In this document: piece after piece, positions 27,826-36,922 of the stretch
Layout: each line of letters starts with the position of its first letter
How positions within the stretch are numbered: the stretch's first letter is position 1
NCBI RefSeq assembly: GCF_008124865.1
Contig: NZ_VNHY01000002.1
Span: forward strand, 868,001 to 932,000
DNA from: Fodinibius salinus
Lineage (GTDB): Bacteria > Bacteroidota > Rhodothermia > Balneolales > Balneolaceae
Direction: 5' to 3'
DNA: 64,000 bases
Translations under genes and position numbers: made by a program
Notes under the pieces: model-generated
What the model saw: only the letters and a program-made list of their open reading frames with translations
What the model was told of the DNA's origin: nothing
The model's database searches: none

Positions 27826-28794
27826 ATGAAAGTTATTGAACACTACGATCAAGCAGATGAACCACTGATTTCATTTGAAATTATCCCTCCGAAGCGCGGA
27901 GGGTCGGTGGACAAGGTTTTTAGGTCACTCGATAAGGTAATGAAGTACAATCCACCCTTTATTGATGTAACCTATCATGCAGCCGAGTCATATTATGAGG
28001 AACTGGGCGACGGTACCGTCAAGCGCCATATCAAGCGAAAACGGCCTGGTACTATTGGGCTTTGCGCAGCCATCAAGCATAAATATGATGTGGACCCTGT
28101 GCCGCACCTCATTTGTGAAGGTTTTACTAAAGAGGAGACCGAAGATGCCCTGATTGAGCTTAACTATCTGGGGATTGATAATGTACTTACCGTTCGCGGG
28201 GATTCACCCGATGATTCAGTGCCGCGCTATAAAAATGGCACTTTTAACAACTATGCACTCAACCTTGTTGAGCAAGTTGCAGATATGAATCGGGGACAGT
28301 ATCTCGAAGATATCGTCAACGCACAGGAGACAGACTTTTGTGTTGGAGTGGCCGGTTATCCCGAAAAACATTTTGAGGCGCCCAATCTTGATTTTGATAT
28401 CCAACAGCTCAAAAAGAAGGTAGATGCCGGCGGGGATTATATTGTAACGCAGATGTTTTTTGATAACGAGGCATACTTCAACTTTGTAGAAAAATGCCGG
28501 GAGGCGGGCATTGAATGTCCCATTGTGCCGGGACTTAAGGTGCTTACACGCGAACGCCATCTCAATTTTCTACCTAAGTATTTTCACCTCAATATTCCGG
28601 AGGAGTTGTCCGAAGAAGTTCAGGCCGATGTTGATAACGTCCGTGAAATTGGTATAGAATGGGCAGCTCAGCAGTGTACCGAGCTGCTCGAAGGCGGCGT
28701 GCCCGGTATCCATTTTTATATAATGGGAGATCCTACGCCCGCACTGGATGCCATTGACAAGCTGCCGCTGGGGCACGAAGTAGCAAGTCGGTAG
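27826..28794 (+). CDS. metF: 5,10-methylenetetrahydrofolate reductase
   Basis: MetF reduces 5,10-methylene-THF to 5-methyl-THF with FAD and NAD(P)H. The 322-residue protein has the N-terminal substrate Glu in SFEIIPPK, DVTYHAAES, the loop NVLTVRGDSP near 125-134, FCVGVAGYPEKH, and YIVTQMFFDNEAYF, all diagnostic of the TIM-barrel enzyme. It pairs with the divergent metH; together they form the methylation branch of methionine synthesis. Confidence 0.95.
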   Translation: MKVIEHYDQADEPLISFEIIPPKRGGSVDKVFRSLDKVMKYNPPFIDVTYHAAESYYEELGDGTVKRHIKRKRPGTIGLCAAIKHKYDVDPVPHLICEGFTKEETEDALIELNYLGIDNVLTVRGDSPDDSVPRYKNGTFNNYALNLVEQVADMNRGQYLEDIVNAQETDFCVGVAGYPEKHFEAPNLDFDIQQLKKKVDAGGDYIVTQMFFDNEAYFNFVEKCREAGIECPIVPGLKVLTRERHLNFLPKYFHLNIPEELSEEVQADVDNVREIGIEWAAQQCTELLEGGVPGIHFYIMGDPTPALDAIDKLPLGHEVASR

Positions 28795-28889
28795 ATTGAA
28801 CGCTGTTTATCTCAATGGATGTTTAAAATTATTATAAGGGGCTTTCAGACCCTTCAGTTACTGTGAGTGAGGTGGAGGAGATGAGGTAG

Positions 28890-28965
28890 TCTGGTAACCG
28901 CTTTACGAATGGAGATCGCCAAGCCTTGGATCCATGGGGGTCACGACGGCAGTTATTGAGATGGT
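28890..28965. repeat. Repeat-like GC-rich relic in the metF-lipoprotein spacer
   Basis: Between metF and the next gene, the stretch with GGAGATCGCCAAGCC and GGGGGTCACGACGGCAG has base use and wording unlike its AT-rich surroundings. It resembles the GATCGCC...GTCACGACG intergenic repeats I know from other genomes. No copy of it was noticed elsewhere in this window. Confidence 0.25.
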
Positions 28966-29017
28966 TTTTCACAGTCCACCAATTAACTATAATCTTGGAT
29001 TTGTATTTCTTTCCGCT

Positions 29018-29770
29018 ATGAAAAAAATCATTATTTCCTCAGCAGTACTTGCCGCTATCTTTTTGTTTAGCTACTGTTCCAAGCCGCATGATGGGCAATC
29101 CATCATCAATAAAGCCATAGAAACTCACGGCGGTGATGCTTACAGCCATTCTGTTATTTCATTTGATTTCCGAGGTACTCAATATACGGTTAAGCAAAAC
29201 GGCAATAGTTTTACTTACCGCCGAACGATCAGCGATTCCACAGGCACTTTTACCGACCGGCTTACCAACGACGGCTTTCGCCGCACAGCTAATGATACAC
29301 TTGTAGCACTGTCAAAAGAAGATTCCACCGCATATGCCAATGGATTAAACTCTGTGGTTTATTTTGCATTGCTGCCCTATAAGTTGAATGATGCTGCCGT
29401 AAACAAGAAGTTATTGGGCCACACTAAAATTAGGGAAGAGCCATACTACGAAATTGAAGTAACTTTTGACCAGCAGGGTGGGGGCACCGACTACCAGGAT
29501 CGGTATATTTATTGGATCCACCAAACAGAATACACCATGGATTACCTGGCATATCGCTTTCATACCGGTGACGGGGGTACGCGTTTTCGAGAGGCCTATA
29601 ATGTACGCAACGTGGAAGGCATCCTATTTGCCGACTACCATAACTATGGCGGACCGGATATGGAGCGCCCCCTCGAAAATTACGAGACGTATTTCCAAGC
29701 TGACACTCTTAATAAAGTCTCTGAGGTTAACCTCGATAGTGTTACGGTTGATATTTTAGATCGCAACTAA
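29018..29770 (+). CDS. Lipoprotein of the DUF6503-like family
   Basis: The ATG at 29018 is preferred over an in-frame ATG at 28934 because it puts a proper signal directly at the start: KKIIISSAVLAAIFLF with lipobox SYCS (Cys20 region). The mature part of the 250-residue protein begins with a helix ending in ETHGGD and then alternates strands (FRGTQYTV, YRRTISD, GFRRTAND), as in LolA-like half-barrel lipoproteins. This pattern fits DUF6503 proteins of Bacteroidota; no function is known. It stands alone. Confidence 0.75.
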   Translation: MKKIIISSAVLAAIFLFSYCSKPHDGQSIINKAIETHGGDAYSHSVISFDFRGTQYTVKQNGNSFTYRRTISDSTGTFTDRLTNDGFRRTANDTLVALSKEDSTAYANGLNSVVYFALLPYKLNDAAVNKKLLGHTKIREEPYYEIEVTFDQQGGGTDYQDRYIYWIHQTEYTMDYLAYRFHTGDGGTRFREAYNVRNVEGILFADYHNYGGPDMERPLENYETYFQADTLNKVSEVNLDSVTVDILDRN

Positions 29771-29954
29771 CCAAAAAGTGCGCTCAGGATATCACAGAGT
29801 TTCCAACGAAAGAGCAAAGATCCTTAGCTTAAACCAAATTAGATATACGGGCTGGATGGATTAGAATTTTTTTTATAATAGCACTTTATAGGAGTTGAAA
29901 TAACTTTCAACTTCCAACCTTTCAAACCGCCTTTCCTTAGGAAGGTAAGAGTTA

Positions 29955-29982
29955 GTAGGGGCGTATTGTAATACGCCCCTAC
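29955..29982. repeat. Perfect palindromic intergenic element (13-bp arms)
   Basis: GTAGGGGCGTATT (29955-29967) is followed after two bases by its exact reverse complement (29970-29982). It is GC-rich against its surroundings, lies between the lipoprotein and yaaA ends, and is of the kind that occurs in many copies in some bacterial genomes (REP-like). It could also stop transcription from both sides, though no T tract is attached. Confidence 0.75.
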
Positions 29983-29991
29983 GGTGATCTT

Positions 29992-30753
29992 TTACCGTAC
30001 AAAAACCGGCTTATTCCTGTCTTCAGTATGCTCTTCGCTATAGCTGTAGTCATTGCCGTTAAATCCCAGCAGACCTTCGTATGTGTCAACCTCATGTTCG
30101 ACTAGGTAACGGCTCATAGTTCCGCGGTTCTTTTTAGCATAGAAGCCGATGACTTTTAAATCACCATTTTTGTAGTCTTTGAATTTTGGTTTTATGACGT
30201 CCACATTCAGCTTGTCTGCATCCAATGCCTTGAAATATTCTTTGCTGGCTAGGTTGACAAACAGTTCATCATCGTCAAGTTCATCATTTAGCGCCTCGGT
30301 GATACTATCGCCCCAAAATTCGTACAGCTTATCATGGCCGTTAACCTGCATTTTGGTCCCCATCTCCAGACGGTAGGGTTGCATCAGGTCCAGCGGACGT
30401 AGTACTCCGTACATGCCCGACAATATGCGGAGGCTGTTTTGAAGGGTATCCAAATGTGAATCATCGATAGTATAAGCATCCAGCTCTTTGAAAGCCGATC
30501 CGTTAAAAGCATAAATGCAGGGACGTGCATTATCTTTGGTAAAAGGTGTGGAAAATTTTTGATACCGTTCGTAGTTCAAGTCGGCCAGGTTTTGGCTGAT
30601 GTCCATAAGGTCCTTTAGTTCGTCTTTCGATATCTGTGCCAGTTTGTTGTTCAGTGTTTCAGCTTCATCCAAAAAACGAGGTTGTGTAGCGCGATCGGTC
30701 GGCAATTCTCGGTCATAGTCCAATGATTTGGCAGGAGATAAAACGATTTTCAT
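29992..30753 (-). CDS. yaaA: Peroxide stress protein YaaA (DUF328)
   Basis: The 253-residue protein starts with the family signature LSPAKSLDY and has ISQNLADLNYERYQ, AFNGSAFKELDAY, LSGMYGVLRPLDLMQPYRLEMG and NLASKEYFKAL in order. YaaA binds DNA and lowers free iron damage during peroxide stress in Escherichia coli; the same role here is inferred. The C-terminal end reaches the palindromic element. Confidence 0.93.
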   Translation of the reverse strand: MKIVLSPAKSLDYDRELPTDRATQPRFLDEAETLNNKLAQISKDELKDLMDISQNLADLNYERYQKFSTPFTKDNARPCIYAFNGSAFKELDAYTIDDSHLDTLQNSLRILSGMYGVLRPLDLMQPYRLEMGTKMQVNGHDKLYEFWGDSITEALNDELDDDELFVNLASKEYFKALDADKLNVDVIKPKFKDYKNGDLKVIGFYAKKNRGTMSRYLVEHEVDTYEGLLGFNGNDYSYSEEHTEDRNKPVFVR

Positions 30754-30988
30754 AAGCTGGAGATGTTAATGGTAAGTTCTTGTTTTTATTAGGTTATATA
30801 ACTCTTTTTAGAAATGATTTCATTCCATATATAATGTTGAAAATCAGCAGGAATGATCATAAATAAAAATACAACTGCAATCAGTTTAGGTGTTGTAGTA
30901 CCGACGGTGCAATTTTTCTTTTAGGTACGAGGATTGGTGTGGCCCGCGAAGCACTTAGCATTACACTTGATGATATCATGAGTGAATT

Positions 30989-31450
30989 TTACTTATTGCT
31001 CATTGCCGGAATATTGCCCCTTATTTCCCCGGTTTGGTGCTCAAAAGAGCTTATCATAATGTAAAGACTACCTTCTTTAATCAGCTTTTGTTCGGCTTTT
31101 GAAAGTTGAAACCGGTTTTGTTCGGTAGAAAAAGTACCTGACCTTTTGTTTTCATTTACATCCGCCGTTAAAGAAAACAGCTGGTTGTCAGGTCGTTTCT
31201 TAATATCATACATGATATATGCGCCCGAATAGTTGCCGGTTAAATATTCAAAATCACCTTCTACCGTTAGGCTATCATCTTTAAGGGTAACAGTAACCAT
31301 GCCCGAACCGCTGGTTTGTACCTTGGGCTGCATCTTGTGTCCTCCCAGGTAGACATCCGCAGATTGCTGGGCACTAGTTGCCAATGGACCTGCCAAGGTC
31401 ACTAAAAGAGCAGCGATAAAAATGTACGTAATATTATATGAGGTGTTCAT
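30989..31450 (-). CDS. CHRD-domain exported protein
   Basis: The 153-residue protein has a signal peptide (hydrophobic 8-25, cleavage near TSAQQ) followed by a single CHRD-type domain: LGGHKMQPKVQTSGSG, an LTVEGDFEYL strand, the SGAYIMYD motif and the terminal HQTGEIRGNI that marks the fold. CHRD domains occur in extracellular bacterial proteins of unknown role. It has no close operon partner. Confidence 0.82.
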   Translation of the reverse strand: MNTSYNITYIFIAALLVTLAGPLATSAQQSADVYLGGHKMQPKVQTSGSGMVTVTLKDDSLTVEGDFEYLTGNYSGAYIMYDIKKRPDNQLFSLTADVNENKRSGTFSTEQNRFQLSKAEQKLIKEGSLYIMISSFEHQTGEIRGNIPAMSNK

Positions 31451-31535
31451 AAGTCAGCTATTATTCAAAACAGGATTTTAACAGATCAAATATATAAACT
31501 ACTCGTATATAAAACTTCGTACAAAGGTAAATATT

Positions 31536-33287
31536 TTATGATGATGCAAACCACTTTGCTACTTCATCCTTACTTTTGGTGTTGAGGATACGCTCCTTTT
31601 CAAATTTGGCTTTACGGGCAATATGCACACCGTAGGGGATGTGATCAATACCTTTTTTGCTGTGTGCATCAGGATTGATTGATGACATGAGCCCCACCTC
31701 TTTAGCCTTGTTGCCATGGCGCCAGTCGAGATCCAGCCGGTGGGGGTTAGCATTAATTTCGATAGCTGTATTGTGCTTGGCTGCCAGCTCAATAAGCTCA
31801 TTCATGTCCAGGTCACTGCCGTCGCGTTTCAGCAACAGGCGCCCGGTCGGGTGGCCCACAATACTGGTGAAAGGATTTTTGATGGCTGTACGGAAACGGT
31901 TCATCATTTTTGGGCGATTCATACCCAGTCCGTTGTGGACGCTGGCAATCACAAAGTCGAAACTTTCTAGAATTTCATTCTCATAATCGAGACTCCCGTC
32001 ACTAAGGATATCTGATTCTATGCCTTTGAAGATGCGAAAATCAGATCCGTATTCTTCGTTAAGCTGATCTACTTCTTCCCATTGTTCTTTGATTTTATCT
32101 ACCGAAAGTCCGCCCGCATAGGCCGCCGTTTGGGAATGGTCAGTAATGCCCAAATACTCATAGCCGCGTTCTATACAGGCTTCGGCCATTTCTTTAATTG
32201 AAAACTTGCCGTCGCTATAAGTACTGTGTGCGTGGATGACGCCGCGAATGTCACCTTCTTCGACAAGATTCATAGACTCATTTTCTTCATAAAAAGTAAT
32301 TTCACCGTGATCTTCGCGCAGTTCAGGCGGGATAAAGTTTAGGTCCAGATGTTGATAGATATCACTTTCAGAATCGTAATCAATGGGCTTCTCAAAATTG
32401 GTATCGCCTTCATCATTTAACTTAAAGAGACCATATTCGTTGAGTGAAAGTCCCCGTTCGCGAGCACGCTGGCGTAGCACAACGTTATGTTCTTTGCTGC
32501 CGGTAAAGTACATGAGAGCGGCTGCAAATTGTTCGGGTTTAACGATGCGTAGATCTACCTGACGGCCATTTTCGGTGCGGATGGAGCTTTTGGTTTCTCC
32601 GCGGCCCAGCACTTCTACTACCAGTTCGTGGTCAACAAAGGCGTCAAATAGCTGGTCAATATCTTCTTCTTTAGCACCAATCAGGATATCCACATCGCCG
32701 ATGGTTTCTTTGTACCGGCGCAGCGAGCCGGCAACATCAATAGCTTCAACGCCTTCTAACTTTTTAAGAAAATCATAGATAGGCCCGGCAATATCCAGTG
32801 CTTCGTCAAGTCGGCATCGTTGGTCAAACTGTTGCATCCACTCAATAGATTTAGCAATTTTCTGAGCTGACTTTTCCCCCAGTCCGTCGAGGGAGGCCAC
32901 CCGTCCGTCTTGGCAGGCTTCTTTGAGTTCATCTAGTTCTGTAATATCCAGCTGCTGGTGTATTTTGGCAATATTCTTGGGCCCCAGGCCAGATATCTCC
33001 AGCCATTTGATGATACCCTCCGGAATTTGCTCGCGCAGGCTTTCAAGTACTTCAATAGTGCCTGTTTTAGCATAAGAGGTGATATCCTCAGCAATAGAAT
33101 CGCCAATACCTTTGATGTTAGTTAGCGTATCATTTTCAATATATTCATTGATATCGTCATTGAGAGATTCGATTGTTTGGGCGGCGCGATCAAAGGCAAT
33201 GGCGCGAAAACGATTTTCACCGGCCAGCTGCATCAGCTGATAAATTTCGCGTAACCGATCGGCAATTTCAGCATTAGTTATGGACAT
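31536..33287 (-). CDS. polX: DNA polymerase X with C-terminal PHP domain
   Basis: This is a family X repair polymerase of 583 residues, as in Bacillus PolX. The N-terminal helix-hairpin-helix region (about 1-150; [37 protein letters not shown]) binds DNA. The polymerase core has [16 protein letters not shown], where the D-V-D pair holds the metal-binding Asp residues. The PHP domain begins at about 345 ([10 protein letters not shown] and GITDHSQ) with the His residues for its nuclease metals. Repair gap filling coupled to 3-prime exonuclease activity is the known role of the family. Confidence 0.93.
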   Translation of the reverse strand: MSITNAEIADRLREIYQLMQLAGENRFRAIAFDRAAQTIESLNDDINEYIENDTLTNIKGIGDSIAEDITSYAKTGTIEVLESLREQIPEGIIKWLEISGLGPKNIAKIHQQLDITELDELKEACQDGRVASLDGLGEKSAQKIAKSIEWMQQFDQRCRLDEALDIAGPIYDFLKKLEGVEAIDVAGSLRRYKETIGDVDILIGAKEEDIDQLFDAFVDHELVVEVLGRGETKSSIRTENGRQVDLRIVKPEQFAAALMYFTGSKEHNVVLRQRARERGLSLNEYGLFKLNDEGDTNFEKPIDYDSESDIYQHLDLNFIPPELREDHGEITFYEENESMNLVEEGDIRGVIHAHSTYSDGKFSIKEMAEACIERGYEYLGITDHSQTAAYAGGLSVDKIKEQWEEVDQLNEEYGSDFRIFKGIESDILSDGSLDYENEILESFDFVIASVHNGLGMNRPKMMNRFRTAIKNPFTSIVGHPTGRLLLKRDGSDLDMNELIELAAKHNTAIEINANPHRLDLDWRHGNKAKEVGLMSSINPDAHSKKGIDHIPYGVHIARKAKFEKERILNTKSKDEVAKWFASS

Positions 33288-33418
33288 AAGATGTAGTTCA
33301 GTTATTTTTGAAAGAAATTATTGGATTCGGTGGAAAAGTTCTAAAAGATAACTGTTCTAGTTTTGGGAATTAAGAACCATTTAGTACCATTAAAAATTCA
33401 AATAACCCAATATTTACT

Positions 33419-33925
33419 ATGAAAAAATACTTGATATTGTTCGTCGTGCTTTGCGCTGTTTCTTGTACAGGATCCTTAGATAGAGTGCCCTCAACAGATA
33501 AAGTTAATCAGGTGCTGGATGACTGGCACAATGCGGCTGAAGATGCAGATTTTGGACGTTATTTTAATCATTTTGCAAGTGACAGTGCCATTTTTATGGG
33601 TACAGATGCTACTGAGCGGTGGACGGTCGCGGAATTCCGTCCTTGGGCCAAGCCCTATTTTGACCGCGGAAAAGCATGGAATTTCACCCCCGTTGAACGG
33701 CATGTTTCTTTTTCTGATAACGGTCGCACAGCCTGGTTTGATGAGTCTTTGGATACCCCCAACCTGGGCCCGGCTCGCGGTAGCGGCGTATTGATCTATC
33801 AAAAAGGAGAATGGAAGATTGCGCACTATAATTTGTCTATTCCCATTCCCAATACTATTGCCGATACGGTGGTAGCCCAAGTTGAAAAGGCGCTGCAAGA
33901 ACAATCTTCGAATAATTCTAACTGA
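33419..33925 (+). CDS. NTF2/SnoaL-like lipoprotein
   Basis: The 168-residue protein has a lipobox signal (CAVSC, Cys16) and one NTF2-like cone domain: LDDWHNAAEDADFGRYF, SDSAIFMGTDATERW, FSDNGRTAWFDESLD and GVLIYQKGEWKIAHYNLS. Such DUF4440/SnoaL-like domains bind small molecules or act as simple enzymes; no catalytic residue can be assigned. It lies 13 bases ahead of the M14 peptidase gene, so the two probably share a transcript. Confidence 0.8.
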   Translation: MKKYLILFVVLCAVSCTGSLDRVPSTDKVNQVLDDWHNAAEDADFGRYFNHFASDSAIFMGTDATERWTVAEFRPWAKPYFDRGKAWNFTPVERHVSFSDNGRTAWFDESLDTPNLGPARGSGVLIYQKGEWKIAHYNLSIPIPNTIADTVVAQVEKALQEQSSNNSN

Positions 33926-33938
33926 CGAGTAATAAGTA

Positions 33939-36461
33939 ATGACTAAGCTACGATTTCTATACCCTCTGTTTTTTCTACTCTTCATTTCGACTGGCTTAAA
34001 AGCACAATCCGGGTTGCAAGCACCCTCTGAATTTCTTGGTTATGAGTTGGGCAGTCAGTGGACCCCTCACCACAAAGTTATGGACTATTTCTGGCATGTG
34101 GCTGAGCAATCGCCACAGGTGAAAACGAATCAGTATGGAACTACAAACGAGGGACGGCAACTTATGCTTGCCTATATTTCAGCTAGGAAGAATATGGATA
34201 AGCTGCAAGAAATCCGTACTAACAACCTAAAGCGCACCGGTTTGCGTGATGGTACCCCCACCGGCGACAGTACCGCCATTGTGTGGCTCAGTTATAATGT
34301 GCATGGTAATGAGACCTCCAGCAGTGAGGCGGCCATGAAGACGATTTACGAACTTGTGCGTCCTGATAATGCGCGCACAAAAAAATGGCTGCAGAATACA
34401 GTGGTTATTATAGATCCCATGCTCAATCCCGACGGGCGCGACCGCTACGTTTATTGGTACAAGCAGACCGTGGGAACCCAGCCGAATGTACATCTCAATG
34501 CTCGCGAACATCACGAGCCGTGGCCCGGTGGACGTACGAATCACTATTATTTTGATCTGAACCGTGACTGGGCGTGGCTTACTCAGAAGGAGAGCCGTCA
34601 TCGTATTGCAGAGTATCAAAAATGGATGCCTCATATTCATGTTGATTTCCATGAGCAGGAATATGATTCTCCCTATTATTTTGCGCCGGCAGCCAAGCCG
34701 TTTCATAATGCGATTACCGATTGGCAGTCGGAATTCCAATTTACCATTGGTCAAAATCATGCAAAGTACTTTAATAAAAACAATTGGCTCTACTTTACGC
34801 GCGAAGTGTTCGATCTTTTTTATCCCAGCTATGGGGATACCTATCCCATTTTTAATGGTGCAATCGGCATGACTTACGAGCAAGCCGGTCACAGCCTGGC
34901 AGGACTCGGCATCCTTAAAACCGAGGGGGATACGCTTACGCTTAACGATCGGTTGACCCATCATCATACAACGGGATTATCAACAGTAGAGATCAGCTCG
35001 AAAAATGCGGGCAGGCTGGTCAGTGAGTTTAGCAGTTACTATGACAGGGCTCAAAATAACCCCCAGGGAGAATACGAGACGTTTGTGATTAAAGGCGATA
35101 ACAATCCGGATAAGCTGCAGGCACTGTTTGATTTATTAGATAAACACAAGGTAAAGTATGGGCAGCCCACGCAGTCACAATCGTTGAGGGGATATAACTA
35201 CGAGACCGGAGAGAGCGAAGAAGTTTCAGTTAGTAAGGATGACTACCTGGTGAGCGTTTATCAGCCCAAATCTGTAATGGCGCGCATTTTGTTTGAGCCC
35301 AAGCCAGAGCTTTCTGATTCCGTAACTTATGATATTACAGCTTGGGGACAGCATTATGCTTATGGTCTGGACGGTTATGCGCTGAAGCAACGTTTGGATG
35401 TAGAACAGGCATCGGCCCCAAAGAAAGAGTTGGAAAATGAGATTTCTGGCAAACCGTATGCCTATCTGGCTAAGTGGCAAGATTTGGAAGATATAGGTTT
35501 ACTCAGTGATCTACTCAAGCAAGAGATCAGAGTTCGTTTTGCGCAAAAGTCTTTTACTGTGGATGGGCAGTCGTATGATCGTGGAACGTTAATTATTACA
35601 CGTTCTGATAATAAGATTTTCACTAAGGATTTTGACAGCACTGTACAAGAGATTGCGAACAAGCATAACCAGCAGCTGTATGCAGCCTCAACGGGATTTG
35701 TAGAGTCAGGGCCCGACTTTGGCTCATCGTCGGTGCGCTATTTGGAACCTCCGCGGGTAGCACTGCTTTCGGGCAGCGGTACAGATGCAGGTATGGTCGG
35801 CGAAATTTGGCACTATTTTGACAAGCAGATTAACTATCCGCTGACGATGCTGGATACTAATTATTTCGGTGATGTTGATCTTAGTAAATATGATGTGCTG
35901 ATTCTGCCGTCTTATTATGGTGACGAGCTGGATAGTGATCGGCTTGGCGAAATTAAAGAGTGGATTTCTTCAGGTGGCAAGCTAATTGCCGTGCAGGGTG
36001 GTAATAATTTGCTGGCCGGCAAAGAGAGATTTGCTTTGAAGCGGAAGAAAGATGATGAAAGTGAAAGTGCAGAAGTGGCTAACCAATTAGACAAATACGG
36101 TGAGCAGCAGCGCGAAAGTATTTCCAGTTTTAATCCGGGATCCATTTTCAAGGTTACGATGGATAACACGCATCCACTGGCTTTCGGCTACAAAGGTAAC
36201 TACTTTTCGTTGAAGCTCAATACCAGTAGCTACCAATATCTGGAGAATGGCTGGAATGTGGGTGTTACCAAAGAAGGAGCACACATGAGCGGTTTTTTGG
36301 GTCATGAGGCAAAAGAGGGTATTCAAAACAGCCTGACTTTTGGCGTGCAGAATATGGGTTCTGGATCGGTAGTTTACATGATTGATAACCCCCTGTTCCG
36401 CGCTTTCTGGTATAATGGCAAGCAGCTGTTTGGCAATGCCGTGTTTTTGGTAGGACAGTAA
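33939..36461 (+). CDS. Exported M14-family zinc carboxypeptidase
   Basis: An 840-residue exported peptidase. A signal peptide (about 1-22, ending near LKAQ) is followed by the M14 catalytic domain. Zinc ligands are His122 and Glu125 in HGNE and His238 in VDFHEQE; the substrate-binding NPDGRDR and NAREHHEP lie between. The C-terminal half (about 450-840) contains a glutamine-amidotransferase-like fold (LILPSYYGDELD, WISSGGKLIAVQGG), as found in the large M14 proteins of Bacteroidota. It would digest peptides outside the inner membrane. A hairpin terminator follows. Confidence 0.9.
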   Translation: MTKLRFLYPLFFLLFISTGLKAQSGLQAPSEFLGYELGSQWTPHHKVMDYFWHVAEQSPQVKTNQYGTTNEGRQLMLAYISARKNMDKLQEIRTNNLKRTGLRDGTPTGDSTAIVWLSYNVHGNETSSSEAAMKTIYELVRPDNARTKKWLQNTVVIIDPMLNPDGRDRYVYWYKQTVGTQPNVHLNAREHHEPWPGGRTNHYYFDLNRDWAWLTQKESRHRIAEYQKWMPHIHVDFHEQEYDSPYYFAPAAKPFHNAITDWQSEFQFTIGQNHAKYFNKNNWLYFTREVFDLFYPSYGDTYPIFNGAIGMTYEQAGHSLAGLGILKTEGDTLTLNDRLTHHHTTGLSTVEISSKNAGRLVSEFSSYYDRAQNNPQGEYETFVIKGDNNPDKLQALFDLLDKHKVKYGQPTQSQSLRGYNYETGESEEVSVSKDDYLVSVYQPKSVMARILFEPKPELSDSVTYDITAWGQHYAYGLDGYALKQRLDVEQASAPKKELENEISGKPYAYLAKWQDLEDIGLLSDLLKQEIRVRFAQKSFTVDGQSYDRGTLIITRSDNKIFTKDFDSTVQEIANKHNQQLYAASTGFVESGPDFGSSSVRYLEPPRVALLSGSGTDAGMVGEIWHYFDKQINYPLTMLDTNYFGDVDLSKYDVLILPSYYGDELDSDRLGEIKEWISSGGKLIAVQGGNNLLAGKERFALKRKKDDESESAEVANQLDKYGEQQRESISSFNPGSIFKVTMDNTHPLAFGYKGNYFSLKLNTSSYQYLENGWNVGVTKEGAHMSGFLGHEAKEGIQNSLTFGVQNMGSGSVVYMIDNPLFRAFWYNGKQLFGNAVFLVGQ

Positions 36462-36490
36462 GCTGTTATCACAAATGATGTAATTGTATC

Positions 36491-36525
36491 TGGCTCCTAT
36501 GCTTTGCGTAGGAGCCAATTTATTT
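36491..36525 (+). terminator. Transcription terminator after the M14 peptidase gene
   Basis: TGGCTCCTA (36491-36499) pairs with TAGGAGCCA (36509-36517), and three more pairs extend the stem to a TTT loop. It is followed by ATTTATTT, a weak U-rich tract. Confidence 0.8.
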
Positions 36526-36746
36526 AAATGCTAGGATCGATCACGATCTGGTTCCAATACTTGGTCCTAGAACCAGCAAATCGCGGCCTATTTTAGGTGG
36601 TAATTTTTGTTTTCTCTCTACCTACGTCTTTATCATCAAAATGAGGAGAATGTTTCCAGCTGCGCTGGGAGCTATCAGTATTTATTTAGCCTTATCTTTT
36701 GAAACTTCCCCCTGATGCCTGTATCTTAGGGCGCATTCTAACTATA

Positions 36747-36836
36747 CCCAAGGTTGGGGGTGCTTGCAACAGCAGGCTGAGATCATACCCTAAGAACCTG
36801 AACCGGGTAAAACCGGCGTAGGGAAACCAGGTTGGC
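36747..36836 (+). promoter_or_regulatory. TPP (thiamin pyrophosphate) riboswitch, THI element
   Basis: The conserved core is plainly readable: GGGGGTGC near 36756-36763, GCTGAGA at 36776-36782 with ATACCC after it, GAACCTGAACCGGGT at 36794-36808, and CCGGCGTAGGGAA at 36813-36825. P1 is formed by CCAAGGTT on the 5-prime side and AACC-TTGG on the 3-prime side with a small bulge. When TPP binds, downstream gene expression is expected to drop. It precedes a TonB-dependent receptor, so the receptor most likely imports thiamin or a precursor. Confidence 0.95.
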
Positions 36837-36877
36837 AGGGATTTATCCTTGCTGCCGGATTGATCAGCATTTCTTGC

Positions 36878-36922
36878 AAGTTCATCTCCCGCTCTTATAA
36901 ATCTAATAAGACGGAGGAACTT
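36878..36922 (+). promoter_or_regulatory. Predicted ribosome-site sequestering helix (riboswitch expression platform)
   Basis: AAGTTC (36878-36883) and CTCC (36886-36889) are complementary to GAACTT (36917-36922) and GGAG (36913-36916). Together they give a 10-pair helix with a 2-base bulge. It buries the GGAGG ribosome site and ends directly at the ATG at 36923. No terminator-type T tract is seen between aptamer and gene, so control of translation is the better model. Confidence 0.6.

Larger units (their letters stand above)
36462..36922. other. Spacer with terminator, TPP riboswitch and ribosome-site helix
   Basis: The 461 bases separate the M14 peptidase from the TonB-dependent receptor. 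They contain, in order, the M14 terminator, an unassigned 7-bp inverted repeat (CTGGTTC/GAACCAG, about 36549-36577), the TPP aptamer and the receptor's expression platform. No gene was found. Confidence 0.7.

Noticed and set aside
34227-34967. Long minus-strand frame across the M14 peptidase
   Set aside because: It is a shadow of the catalytic domain on the other strand, without family motifs.
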